Shown in pieces: positions 33,875 to 45,899 of a DNA stretch of 64,000 bases; within the stretch, counting starts at the first letter, position 1, and every line of letters begins with the position of its first letter. The DNA comes from Gliomastix tumulicola (lineage: Eukaryota > Ascomycota > Sordariomycetes > Hypocreales > Bionectriaceae): the NCBI GenBank assembly GCA_001599755.1, contig BCHX01000004.1, positions 248,001-312,000 of the forward strand. Direction: 5' to 3'. A model generated the notes under the pieces. The model did not search any database, was not told where the DNA came from, and saw only the letters and a list, made by a program, of their open reading frames with translations. A program made the translations under genes and the position numbers.

Positions 33875-34880
33875 ATTCCGAATGGTGTCGAACCCACGAT
33901 GGATGGCAGACAGATGGATGGGGACTTGATACCTCGACGACTCGCTGCTGCTGACAGAAATAAGCGATGCTAGTTGTACTTATTCCTCAGAGCCCCTTGG
34001 CTCGTTTTATGTCAGCTCGTCCCCTATTCCACGTGATCATCGGGACCGAAACCCCGCAGCTCAGCTCGCGTGCCTTCTCCAATAGGGGGCATCAACTTCG
34101 AGTGCATCGACCTTTTTCCGCTTGATTTTCCTTGTCATTTCTTTCCATTCCAATTGGTCGTCCTAATATGAAGAACACGGCAGTTCCATCTTTACCAGAG
34201 GCGCACAAAAGCTAACGCCTGTGGTGGGAGGCAGATAACCATCAGCGGCATTAGGACAAGGTCATGATCAACCTTTGCAGTTGACTTGAGAGCCAACTTG
34301 GGCCTAGTGCTGTCAGCCTGCATAGCCAGTGTTACAAAATGACCGCCACACGCCGAGGACTCACTTGGTTCGCCGTGGTTCGCTAGAGGTTCCCGCATCA
34401 ACCTCCTATATTCCATCAGATGTGATACACTGTCGTGCATCGAGATTATATCAGATCCCAGAGCATCACCATAGCTCGTCTGTGTCAGTCCTGAAGGCAA
34501 TGCTGCATAGAAATTCGATGGGAAGCAAGGATGGAGGATATGATACACCGCAGTTGCATGTGCTACGGTAAGGCGTCCTGCGAACCCCCCACCCTACCTA
34601 CCACTGAACGAATAGGAATCAACAAGTGGCGTCAATTTGGAGCGGCTGACTGCGTGGCTGAATCCCGGGATCAAAACCCCTCTCCTCTTCTTCATTCATT
34701 TTCAATCTCGTGCACATTACATCCCCCCTCACCGACGGATCAACGAAGCTGCAGCTTTCTCCCTGACCCCCAGCGACGCTCAAAACCCCGATATAATACC
34801 CTCAAGACGGTGTCAATCGCGCCATTGTAGTTTACAGGTGGAAAGGAGGGGTCCCTGGCACGCTATGGCTAGCGGACCTC
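33875..34880. other. Intergenic
   Basis: A minus-strand frame (34192-34548) has two hydrophobic stretches, but I recognise no family and no start or splice evidence, so it is not called. The rest is the 5' flanks of the Zn2Cys6 gene and the second NACHT gene. Confidence 0.4.
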
Positions 34881-37800
34881 ATGGATCTCTCAACGCCAGC
34901 TCGGCTCAAGGCCGACATCAGACTCGCTCAAGCAGTATCTCAGTTCGAGGCCGATCTGACAACGGAGCAGAAAGCTGAGTTCCGTACCCAACGCTCCCTC
35001 GCTCGTGATCGGCCACCGGGCCTGGGCGATGTGATGCATTTGACCGCCCTGATCGATCGGAAGGTCTCATCCCAGATGAGCAGCCGGACACGCTGCGTCG
35101 GGCCGCGTCTCACCAACTTCCTCCAGTCAATTCAGCAGTACGTCGCGCTTGGAGACATCGTTGTCGGTGGAGCGCAGAATCTGGTTGCTTCTGGCATCTG
35201 GGCGTTGGTTCGCTCCTCATTCCTCGTAGGCACCACTCCTAATCTTCACAGTGCAGACTCTGCTTGCTAATAATGCCTGTATAGTTGGTTGCAAACAATC
35301 CTTCGTATCTGGAGAAATTGTCACTCTTATTCATGCATGCCGGACGTGCCGCACCGCGCTACCAACAGATGGCCCTCCTCTATCCGCGGTCTCGACCCTT
35401 ACAGCAATACCTGAGCGAATACTTCATCATCGTGGTCCAGGTTTGCCACCACGTGCTCAAATTCTCCAAGAAGTCCTACATCGCGCAGCTCTCAGCCACT
35501 TTCGACGATACAGATCTTAAGCAGTACCAGGAAAATCTCGGAATTTGGGCATCTTCAATCAAAGAGGAGGTCGGTTTCCTCATGGCTACGACGGTCGAAG
35601 ACTCAGCTAGAGAAAACTCAGGATTCAGATCTGTCTTGTCCGCATACTCTGACTCGACCAGTCATCGCAGAATGACCAAGGATCGGCTGTCCGTCCTCGA
35701 TGCTTGTTCCAAGTTCGACCACCAAACCGCATGGAAGCAGGCGCGCAAGATTGGCAACACCAGCCTCTTCATCGGCTCAGAGATATACAAACAGTGGAAA
35801 TCCGACATCGCGGTTAATTCCCGCACTCTCATCTGCACAGGGAAACTCGGGTCGGGAAAGTCCGTCTTGATGGCCAACATGGTCGACGATCTCTATCTCC
35901 ATGCACAAGCGGACAAGATTCCCGTTGCCTACTTCTTCTGTCGACATGATATCCCAGAGAGTTTACATCCTCAAACCGTTTTTGGCTCGCTCATTCGACA
36001 ACTTCTCTCGACCATTCAAGCGCTGCCCGCAATCCCGGCCACATGGAATCCCAGCTGCAACATGGGTCCAGACGACCTGGTTAAGTACCTCTCTACAACC
36101 CCGAGACCCTGGGACCGATGCTACTTTGTACTGGACGGATTGGATGAGTGCTCAGAGGCCGACCGGCAAGCATTGCTTTCGTACCTACGAGCGCTCCAGG
36201 GCAAGATCAACTTGATGCTGAGCGTCTCACATCGCTTGAGTGCAGAAACCCGTCCGGGCGTCAGATTTGAGCACCTTAGTTCACCTACAACGCTCACAAT
36301 TCCTGAAGATAATCCAGAAATCGCCTCGTTCATCGATGTGGAGCTCGAAGCGAGGCTCAACGGAGGTTTTACTGTTGGCGACCCGAACATCATCCTTGAG
36401 ATACGAGAAGCCCTGCTCAGAGGAGCTCAGGGTATGTTTCTTTGGGTATCCTTACAGATTTCTTCCCTCTGTGCAGAGAAAACAGACGACAGGATCAGGT
36501 CGGCGCTCCGAAACCTACCAACGACTCTTTCAGAGACATTCTCCAGGATTCTACAGGTGGCAGCATCGCATGGGCAGGACTATCAGCGCCCAATCATGGA
36601 GCTGGTTGCCGTTGCCTCTCGTCCGCTGACGGCAGAAGAGCTCCGCGAGGCCTTGGGTGTTACCCCTGGCAATACCATCTGGAACCCTTCAAAATTTATC
36701 AACGACATGCACGCAACGCTAGCTTGCTGTGGCAGTCTCATCATGGTGGACGAGGAAGAGGCAACCATCCGTCTTATCCACCACAGCGTGAAGCAATATC
36801 TCTTTGGTGACTTTGGCGATGATACCGGTTTCTCGTTTTCGGATGCCAACAGACGAATGGGACGCATTATATTGACATATCTGAACTACAATGTCTTCGA
36901 CACACAACTTTCTAAGGCAGTCGTGCCCGACATCAACAGCGAGGGCGCGCCAAGGAGGATTATTAATGCGATAGACACCAAGGCCTCCCGCATTCTTGCC
37001 TTAAAGCTCCTAAAATCCAAATCTAAGCTGGATGGGACGACGCAGTCAGCATTCAAACTCGGTCAAGCCCTCGTTGATCGAGCCAACTTTTTCAAAGAAG
37101 TCCCACTTCATTTCGCGTTCCACGGCTATGCGAAAACATGTTGGCTAATCCATACTTCATCGATTTTGGAAAGCGATTCCTTTGCATACCCCGCGCTCAC
37201 TCACCTCTTTAAACAGAGAGACATCCTCGACTTCTCACTTCCACCGCAGGGTCAAGACCTCCCTTCGATACAATGGGCTTGGAAAGGATTCCATTATCCG
37301 CGCACAATCTCTTTGCTTGCTACATACTCTGCATCCAGCGTATCTTTCTCAATGAGGCTACCTCACTTGCCTCTTTTACGCCATGAGATTAGGACCATAC
37401 GGTCCATCAAGACTATCGCAAGCATCATTATTTGCCTAAGGGCCTCAGCTTTCTCTGCCGAGCCTCAATGCTGGGACGAGGATGTGTGCATCGATCTCCT
37501 TCCTCTAGCGATTCTATCTCGATCCGTACCCGCAATCCGGCTTTTCATTGGGCAGGGAGAGTCTTTCAATCGTCTCCCACAAAAGCTCATCATCGATTCC
37601 ATATTCCGGGAGGACACGAGGCTATTGAATGCACTTTTCACGGCCATTGGAAATCCAAACAAAGTCAAGCACTTTGTGAAAACTCTCGAAATTGATGAGT
37701 CCCGCATCCCTGCGCTAAAAGACAATCCCCGGCTTATCAGCTTTCTGGTGTGCCTCGGTATTGTCAACTTGCCTACTATGTACCCCTCATCTCTTTTCTA

Positions 37801-39565
37801 TGTACTGGAAAGTACAGAGCTCGACACAGAGCGATTTGTTGAGTCGTCTCTAGCCCTCATTAAGGCTGGAGCTCAGCTCAACTTCTCTTATACAGCTCCG
37901 AAAGCCTGTGCCCTTGTAGCACGTTGCCTGCGTGCGGCAGATGAATCTGGCAACAGAGAGCTACCCCAACGTATAATGACACGCTTCTCTAAGCATCAAC
38001 TGAATCAGATGCTTTTTGAGTGCTGCGTCCAGGTGCAGCCTGATTACCGCAAGCTTATTTCCCTCGCTTTGGGGGCAGGGGCGGATCCTAACTTCATCGA
38101 CGAGACATCAAAGAGAAGCTGTATCTCCGAGCTTATCCTATCAGAACAGCCAGATCTGTTTCCAATAGAGCTCCTTCTCAAGACAAGCATATCCTCCTTT
38201 ACTCCAATCAGGTCATTTGGGGATGATCTTTTGATACATTGCCTCGAGTCTAAAAAGACGAGCATTTTGAGGCTCTGTTTCTGGTATGGTCTTGACCGAA
38301 GCCGTCTTCGTCAGATAGTCGATCGGCAGGGGTTTCTTCACCGAAGTATCAGCGAGCTCGATTTAGATCAAATTTCGTTTCTGAGCGATGAAGTCGGGGC
38401 AAGCATAAATGGCCGAATTCCGTCTTCGGAATGGCCGACACCATTGCTCACAGCGATAGCCCATTGCAGACCATCTTCGGATCAGTTCGATGTAGTGATG
38501 CAGGTTGTGCTTCGAGGTGTTGACCTTAACGACCGCGGCCACCAGGGCTCCCCTCTTCCCACAGAAGCAGTCTTGGACCGGGCTATCAGAGCCGGCATAC
38601 CCTCGGGCGATGGGGCAGCATTCCTCCGTCTTACTCGAAATTTCGTCGCGATGGGGGCGGACTTCGATCTCACGCTGTTTGACCGCGTGTTTCTGTACCT
38701 CCTTGAGCTTTGTTCATTCTGTTATATTGGCTCCAGGATGGCCATCCGCTGTTCGCCAGGACCGCACGTGGAGGGGATCGAACTGCTCCACAGCAGAGAA
38801 GCAAGCTCAGTTTTACGGGGGGAATGCATTCTAAGCCTCATGGGAACTTTCCACGATATGCTTGACCAGAGACATCTGAGTACAGCGGCCAGGGAGCATT
38901 ACATCTCAATGGTAGGCGAGTTACACGACCGGATGCTAGTGAAGCAAAAGTGCCGCCCCATCAACAACCATCCATCCGACGCATCTTTGTTTGCGGAACA
39001 CATCGTCAACATTCTCTCGGCTCTAGTACGCCCCTCGATTCCAAGCCCCTCGGACAGTCCATTCTCATCAGCTCTAGTCGCTCAATACCAGCGAACTCTT
39101 AGAGAGACCCCATATAACGATTTGCCGAAGCCCGTGTCAACTCAGGCTGAAGATGCCCAGGGGCATTCGGCTAGAGGTATTGAAAATTTGAAAGACAAAT
39201 GTTCGGCCGTTCTCGTGGCTTTCCTCCTTCAGAAAAGCCGGACTCCAGAAAGCCCCGGCTGGGCCCCGTCATTTCCTCTCTACCCAGTTCTCAAACACGG
39301 CCGCCAATTCTATTCTGGTATATTGCGGCAATACTCTTCCATCCCGCATACTAATTGGGACTCTATTGTTCTATCGGGTATGAACAAGGCAGCTTCAAAA
39401 GGCGATGTTGAGTCTGCGCGCGCTGGCTACGGTCTTCTAAAGGGGCAGCACGGCACTACAGTAATGTACGAAAGGGTGGAATGGGCAGCGACACTCAGAG
39501 AGATTTCAAACAAATGCGCGCAACCGGGGCACGTTTATGAGCTTGAGGCCAACACTCCTAGATGA
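34881..39565 (+). CDS. NACHT (STAND) protein with N-terminal DUF7708-like region and repeat-like C-terminus
   Basis: Two exons (34881-35225 and 35285-39565) give 1541 aa. The 59-nt intron has a textbook branch site (GCTAATAA) before TATAG. The N-terminal 200 residues match the helical region often placed before fungal NACHT domains (FLQSIQQYVALGDIVVGG, ALVRSSFLLVANNPSYLEKLSLLFMHAG). Walker A is GKLGSGKS (about residue 302), Walker B is YFVLDGLDEC (about 397), and the winged-helix end is near VASRPLTAEELREALGV. The remaining 950 residues contain degenerate helical repeats resembling ankyrins (LISLALGAGADPNFID, ALIKAGAQLNF, VVLRGVDLNDRG, NFVAMGADFDL). The family acts as ATP-driven switches for non-self or stress recognition; the ligand is unknown. 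The frame is intact over 4.6 kb. Codon use is less GC-biased than in the core genes nearby. Confidence 0.88.
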
Positions 39566-39823
39566 TTTGACGACCAGTACTCTCTCCTCGCAAGCAGGGC
39601 CGGAAGCATGATGTTTCGGACGTCTAGCAGTATAATGACCAAGACAGACATCCTGGTTGGTCAGTCCTACGAAGCCGCAATTCTATAATGTCTCAAAATC
39701 ATTTGAATCAAGAGCTACACAATATGAGAATGTTGTATTCCTTCCCATCTATCGCGGTCTAAGAGTCACCTCACTGTACAGCGTATTCTAGACCCAAGGG
39801 GGTCGAGGGCACCTAGCGCTCCC

Positions 39824-40737
39824 TCATTGCTTCCCCAGGCTGTTTCCCAGTTCCTCAGCCCTCGATGCCGCCGCCTTGACAGTTGCGTCCACAATGCCCT
39901 CAAAGCCCTTCTGCTCCAAGACCTGCAGACCAGCAAATGTGGTGCCGTTGGGGCTGGTAACGTTCTTTCGCAGCTGCGCCGGGGTCTCGGGGGACTGCGT
40001 CAGCATCTTGCCGGCACCCAGGCATGTCTGCGTAGCTAGCCGAGTGGCCTGCTCTGGGGAGAGACCGAGTTTCGTGGCGCTCGCAATGAGATGCTCCACC
40101 ATGGCGAAGAAGTAGGCAGGGCCAGAGCCTATTAGTAGTTCCTTCGTTAGCATGTAATAGAGTCGGTAAGAAGCGCATAATTATTGCACATACCGGAGAG
40201 CCCAGTGACGACGTCCAGAAGCTCCTCGCGATCAACCCACTCAGTGACACGGCTCACACTCTTGAAGAGCGCATCAACGAGGTCCTTCTCTGAGGCTGTG
40301 ACATCAGCACTCGCGACAAGGCCCGAAGCACCCTCGCCCACCAGGGCAGGGGTATTCGGCATCACGCGCACAATGTGCGGCGGCGACCCTCCGCCCGTGG
40401 ACAGCCAGTTCTGCAGACTCTCCATCGTGATACCAGCAGCGATGCTCACGACCACAGGCCGGCGCTCCCTGCCCTTCCACGCGGCGGCGAGCTCCTCGCA
40501 GACGGTCCGCGTGACCTGGGGCTTGACGGAGAGGATGAGCACATCGGCGTCCGCGCCCGCCTCGACATTGGACGTGGTCGTGCGCACGCCGAGGGCGGCC
40601 ATCTTCTCGCGGTTGACGTCCCAGGGCTCGGAGACGGTGATGTTGGTCTTGTCGACGGCGAGGCCACCGACGATGGCGGCGGCCATGTTGCCGCCGCCGA
40701 TGAAGGCAATCTTGCTTGTCTTGAGTGCGTCGGCCAT
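39824..40737 (-). CDS. Pyrroline-5-carboxylate reductase
   Basis: Two exons (40737-40194 and 40128-39824) join in phase 1 to give 282 aa. The join rebuilds LLDVVTGLSGSGPAYFF, the signature of this enzyme. The Rossmann nucleotide site IAFIGGGNMAAAIVGGL is at residues 10-26. VKPQ, VSIAAGI and RVMPNTPALVGEGA follow. The C-terminal dimer region (QTCLGAGKML, NVTSPNGTTFAGL) is complete. The enzyme reduces pyrroline-5-carboxylate to proline with NAD(P)H in the cytosol, the last step of proline synthesis. The intron has a GTATGT donor and a GCTAAC branch site. It shows no link to its neighbours and looks like a housekeeping gene. Confidence 0.95.
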
Positions 40738-41885
40738 TGTCGTGTCTGTCTGCGTGGTGATGGGGTGAAGGGGGAGTGAAGAAGTGATGAATGAGCGTGA
40801 AAAGCTTGAAGGCGCGTATGTGCAATGAGGTCAGAGGTGGTCCAATTCAGTCGCCGCAAATCGGACTGGTGCGGGGCAATTTTCTTGAAGTTGGCAGAGG
40901 CAAAGAGGATTACCCCGCCGCTTAGTGACGGCATAAATTACAGTGGAGGGCTCAGTGGAGGGTTTGGTGGAGGATGCCCCGTAAATAGTGCTGAAATGCC
41001 CTGAACTCAATTGGAAGTCTGTGGTTAGTCAGCTTCTTTCCGTTTTCGGACGATCGTGCAACTGCAGCGCACCTCAGGAAAATGTCATTTAATCTCACCA
41101 CCGTCTACATCGAGTGTGAACCTCATTCTCGCTTGACACATGGCTTCATTGCAATGGGAGCGATTCAAATATGGCATGGAGTGTCCTCAGGTGTTTAATT
41201 ACAATTTATCTTGTATCTTTATTTTGTTTTGGGAAGAGGAAGAAATTGGAACTTCACATGCCTGAACTCGACGAATCGTTGTTGATAGTCAATGCCTCAG
41301 AGCGCGAATACCAGGGCCACTCAAGGTCTAAATCTCTGAAGCTTTTCATACTGCCACGCATAGACAACTAATGGAACGAGTAAAATATCACGGACTAGAG
41401 TGCTTCTGCACAGCTGAGGTGGATTCAAGTCATGACCTTCGCGCGATGACACTGTTCTGTAGGGTAACCTGTCTGGGCGATCTCGGCGCTTGTTGGTGTT
41501 GCATCACTTCATCCCTCCTAGCCTCATGGCGTCTTTCATGCGCATATATTCTATGGCCCTGTCATAAGCATCTGTTTGGAAGCTTTGCATTCTTTTTCTA
41601 GTATGATTTGCCCTCAGTGACTGGTGGGAGGAGCAATGAAGCTGAACAGAGTGCTTAGTAATACCCGGCCCTGATTTCCGTCTCGGTCCCGACCAATGGC
41701 TTCAGGTCCATTTCTGTTCCCTCATTCCTCTCACCCATCGGCCAATCACCATCGACCCCTTCGACAGCCACTCATCTTCGAGGTCGGAGCGGTCAACACA
41801 TTCTTTTCTCAGACAATGCCTCTGTCATGATCCGATAACGCTCCCGTCATTCGCTGCCTCTCCGTGTTCGCTGTCTTGGGGGACA
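40738..41885. other. Intergenic
   Basis: It is the upstream flank of the reductase gene and of the Zn2Cys6 gene at 41886. It contains several short frames with no motif. Nothing else is seen. Confidence 0.4.
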
Positions 41886-43516
41886 ATGCGCGCATCCCTC
41901 CGCAGGTCCTGCAATGGATGCGCGAGAGCAAAGCATGCCTGCGACCTGCGGACGCCTCGGTGCTCGCGATGTGTCAAGAAGCAGATCAGTTGCGTCTATG
42001 CCAACCAGCCACTGACGTCGTCGACCTCATCCTCATCGTCACCGTCACACACATCGTCCTCGGAGACGACGTCGCCCGTCGAGGCCGATGATGAACTGGC
42101 AGCGGCCCTTGTGCCTGTCAACGATGGCCCTATCATTGGACCGTATTACGATTACGGGGACTCGATGGCTCTACCAAGGACTGCAAACGCCTCATTCGAC
42201 CCGTTCGACTCGCATCCGCCGACACGATTGCCACGGACACATGTCCAGCGCCTAATGCACCACTGCAAGTCACCATTGTCCTACCGCCATGTCTGCGGCT
42301 CTAACATCGATATGGGTAGTTCTTTCAAATATTGCCTTCCAATACTATCCGCTGGATCTCGGAACATCGTCGAACCCGTTCGTCGTATCGTGGTGGCCGT
42401 TGGCCCTGTCAGACCCGGCACTGTTCCACGTGTCGCTGCAGACTGCCTCGCTGGACGAGGAGCGGCGAGCACAGAAGGGATTCTCTACATCAGAGCTTCT
42501 GATGATGGATTCGGTTTCCCTGGTGAGGCAGAGAATTGAGAGTCCGGAGCTGGCATTCCGGGATGAGACTCTGGATGCTGTGGTCACGCTGGCAGCCATC
42601 GAGGCAAGATTCCCCCCTTTACCATTGGTACTCGATTTAAAAGCTAAAGTTTGATGCAACACAGCATGGGAAGGGTAATATAATGGCCAGCAAAATGCAC
42701 ATCGAAGGAGTCAAAGAAATGGTGACAGTCCGGGGCGGCATCGACCAAGTCAAACAGTCGAGTCCTCTCACCGCTCGAATGGTTTCCTGGTCAGTCCTCT
42801 CCCGCCACGACCGAAGCCTGAACATGTTGCTCACCATTCGCAGGGTGTCGATGATTGTCACCTGCTTACCCCAATTCCAGATCCATGACGAGTCTGGCTC
42901 CCAGCGAGGGATAAGCCCGATCTTGCAATGGTACACCGCCCCGACCAGCGGGCAGGATGAGGCATCCCTGGTTGACGGCGTGAATCTCGACCCTGCCATT
43001 ACCGGTATCCTGAGTCGCTTGCGCAGCGTCCTTGACCTGCAGCTGACGGGAACCGAACTGCACGATCTCACCTGCTTTGTCCTGCACAAGCTGCTCCTCC
43101 TCCCTCCCCTGGCTGCCACAGACGCTAATGCGGCTGCGATATCCGAATGCTTACGATATGCCACCGCCCTATTTATGCTCCTCCTACACGGAACAACATA
43201 TTACTCCCACCATGAGCTGATGGCCACCCTCCAGCTGCAACTGAAGGCCCATCTCCGACAGGTAACCGGCACCAGCCATGTCTACAGCGCTGCGGGGATA
43301 TGGATCCTCTCCGTCGGCATGACGGCCAGCAGAGACAGCCTCAGCGGCAGCGCGGAAGACAGACAATGGTTTGCGGATCAAGCTTACGTGGCCAAGCATG
43401 CCCTCGGCCTGGAGACATGGGATGATGTGCTCAAATGCCTGGAGAAGGTCCTCTGGGTGAGGACGTGGGAGCAGGGAGCGGGATTGTTCAGGCGGGGCTG
43501 GGACGAGATATTATGA
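41886..43516 (+). CDS. Zn2Cys6 transcription factor with two GC-AG introns
   Basis: Four exons (41886-42264, 42320-42603, 42665-42789, 42844-43516) join in phase to give 486 aa. The zinc cluster is CNGCARAKHAC, then CSRCVKKQISC (residues 9-36). A Ser/Thr-rich linker follows, then the Fungal_trans_2-type region (HHFLSNIAFQYYPLD, WWPLALSDPALFHVSL, AVVTLAAIEHGKGN, MHIEGVKEMVTVRGG). Introns 1 and 2 start with GCAAGT and GCAAGA instead of GT, and no GT donor nearby gives the correct frame. The first has a CTAAC branch site. Intron 3 (GTCAGT...GCAG, 54 nt) is a multiple of three with no stop, so a simple ORF reads through it; removing it restores ARMVSWVSMIVTCLPQ. It is upstream of and in the same direction as ERG5, with 583 nt between. 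Confidence 0.82.
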
Positions 43517-43649
43517 CAGCACTGGCCAGATCAAATATCTCTGTGCATCAAATACTTCAATGCCCCAGCAATGTCTCGAATTCCAGCGCCTCCTGGGCAT
43601 CAACAAGAGGCCCTCCCCTGGCTCAGGACAACGTTGACGACGAGCCCGA

Positions 43650-43749
43650 GTCTCCGAGGGCTTCACCATGTATCGGAGACTAGTACCAAAGAGGACTAGT
43701 CTCCGGGGTCTCTGAGAATGAGCCCATAATCTCAGACACAATCGGAGAC
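43650..43749. promoter_or_regulatory. Cluster of six TC(G/A/T)GAGAC-type motifs upstream of ERG5
   Basis: TCGGAGAC or its close variants occur at 43650-43657 (minus), 43673-43680 (plus), 43699-43706 (minus, last base differs), 43708-43715 (minus, GTCTCTGA), 43730-43737 (minus-like TCTCAGAC) and 43742-43749 (plus). The alternating orientation within 100 nt suggests a regulatory array. No known fungal binding site matches it in full; it contains CGG triplets as Zn2Cys6 sites do. Confidence 0.45.
43674..43705. repeat. Perfect 11-bp inverted repeat with 10-nt loop
   Basis: The arms CGGAGACTAGT (43674-43684) and ACTAGTCTCCG (43695-43705) are exact reverse complements around a 10-nt loop. It lies 158 nt after the stop of the Zn2Cys6 gene and about 400 nt before the ERG5 ATG, inside a cluster of TCGGAGAC-like motifs. 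It could be a 3'-UTR hairpin or a double protein-binding site. Confidence 0.75.
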
Positions 43750-44013
43750 TAAGACAAATTGGGACATTTCCACCTCGAACTCCTCCTTGATACGAGTACG
43801 AGCGATATCAAATTGCAGATGGCAGAGGGCCGTGCCTTCTTTTCTCGAGGAAAGAGGGGAGATTCGACATGATACGATGCTTGAAAATCATTTAGGCTTT
43901 GGGAAATGTTTAATTGAGGGGGTTGCCTGGCACTAATTCCCAAGAAGCACGGTCCATCATCATGGGCCGATCAACGACGGCTTCGTCCGATGGGGCCACT
44001 GCGAAATCGACTG

Positions 44014-44020
44014 TATATAA
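44014..44020 (+). promoter_or_regulatory. TATA-like element of ERG5
   Basis: TATATAA lies 80 nt upstream of the ERG5 ATG at 44100, a plausible core-promoter position. Called from sequence and spacing only. Confidence 0.5.
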
Positions 44021-44099
44021 CGACCGACGGAGCTCTGTTTTTTGACCCTGTCCAGCTTTCGCCGCCCTGTGATATTCTGTTCACCTTCTCTTAATCGCC

Positions 44100-45899
44100 A
44101 TGGCCTCGGTCGTCCCTCATAACGAGGTCCCTCACCTCGACAATGCGACCCACGGGGCTCATCGTGTCGAGCCCGCCGATGCATATGGGCTGCTCTCCAG
44201 CCTGCTGGCTGGTCAGAGCAAGGCGTCCATAGCAGTCACAATACTCCTTCTTCTCGTCGCCTACGACCAGAGTAAGTCGGCTCCATTCGCAAGCCTCCTG
44301 ACACCACTGACCTGTCCCTAGTCATGTATATCGTCCGCAAGGGCCCCATCGCAGGCCCGAGGTTCAAGATCCCCTTCATGGGGCCCTTTGTGCAGGCTTT
44401 GTACCCTAAGTTTGACGCGTATCTTGCCCAGTGGGCGAGCGGTCCCCTCAGCTGCGTCTCCGTCTTCCACAAGTACGCATCGTATCCCATTTCCAGAACC
44501 ATGAGCACCTGAGCTGACACTCCTTCCCTTCCAGATTCGTCGTCCTCGTGTCCGACAGGGACATCGCCCATAAAGTCTTCAAGTCCCCGACCTTCACGAA
44601 GCCCTGCATCGTTCCCATCGCCGAAGACATCATCGGCCAGAACGCCTGGATCTTCCTCAATGGCAAGGCCCACGCTGAGTACCGACGCGGCCTGACGGGC
44701 CTCTTCACCAACCGCGCCCTGTCCCTGTACCTCCCCGTGCAGGAGAAGGTGTACGCCGACTACTTCGACCGGTTCGTCGCTGCGAGCGCGGCCAACGGGG
44801 GCAAGGCCATGGGCTTCATGTCGCTGTTCCGTGAGGTCAACTGCGCGCTGTCGTGCCGCACGTTCTTCGGGGATTACATATCACAAGATGCGGTCAAGAA
44901 GATCGCCGATGACTTTTACCTCATCACGGCGGCGCTGGAGCTCGTGAATGTGCCGTTCTCGATACACATCCCGTTCACGAAGCCGTGGCGGGGGAAGCGC
45001 ATCGCCGACGCGGTCATGGCCGAGTTCACGCGCTGCGCCGCAGCATGCAAGGTCAACATGGCCTCGGGCGCGCAGCCGACGTGCATCGTAGATCAGTGGG
45101 TGCAGCACATGATCGAGTCCAAGGTGTACCGGGAGAAGCTCGCCCAGGGAGAAGAAGGGCTGGAGAAGCCGTCGAACCTCATCCGTGAGTTCGAGGACCA
45201 GGAGATCGCGCGGACGCTCTTCACCTTCCTCTTCGCGTCACAGGACGCCTCCAGCAGCTCTACGACGTGGCTCTTCCAGGTCCTCGCACAGCGCCCCGAC
45301 GTGATCGAGCGCATCAGACAGGAGAACATCGCGGCCCGCGACGGCGATAAGACGCGTCCCCTCGACCTCTCCATGTTCGACAGCAGCCTCACCTACACCA
45401 ACGCCGTGGTCAAGGAGCTCCTCCGCTACCGCCCGCCCGTCATCTTCGTGCCCTACGAGGCGACGCGCGCCATGCCCATCACGCCCTCGTACACGGTGCC
45501 CAAGGGCGCCATGGTCGTGCCCTCGTGCTACCCGGCGCTGCACGACCCGCAGGCGTACCCGGACCCGGAGACGTTCGACCCGGAGCGCTGGATCACGGGC
45601 GACGCCGAGTCCAAGACGAAGAACTGGCTCGTGTTCGGCGCGGGCGCGCACGACTGCCTGGCGAGGAAGTACGTGCCGCTGACGATGGCGGCGATGATCG
45701 GCAAGGCGGCGATGGAGCTGGAGTGGACGCATCACGCGACGCCGCGGTCGGAGGAGATCAGGGTGTTTGCGACGCTGTTCCCCATGGTAGGTTCTTTCTT
45801 CCTCTGTCTCAGTCAGATCTGTCTGTCTCAAATGGGGGGAAGGTTTGCTAACGATGTGTCTAGGATGGATGCCAGCTTGTGTTCAAGAAACGGGAGTAG
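44100..45899 (+). CDS. ERG5: Sterol C-22 desaturase, cytochrome P450 CYP61 (ERG5)
   Basis: Four exons (44100-44271, 44322-44472, 44535-45786, 45864-45899) join in phase to give 536 aa; the last exon codes only DGCQLVFKKRE. Residues 41-56 are a membrane anchor (ASIAVTILLLLVAY). CYP61 hallmarks are IAGPRFKIPFMGPFVQALYPKF, DIIGQNAWIFLNGKAHAEYRRGL and the I-helix FLFASQDASSSST. The ExxR motif is in VVKELLRYRPP, PERW follows, and the haem loop is FGAGAHDCLARKYV with Cys482. The haem loop differs from the more usual CLGQ form at the residues after Cys. The enzyme introduces the C-22 double bond in the ergosterol side chain at the ER. A Zn2Cys6 gene lies directly upstream. Confidence 0.93.

Noticed and set aside
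34192..34548. 118-codon minus-strand frame with hydrophobic end
   Set aside because: Considered as the tail of a membrane or NLR-like gene, but there is no upstream exon, no motif and no splice evidence.
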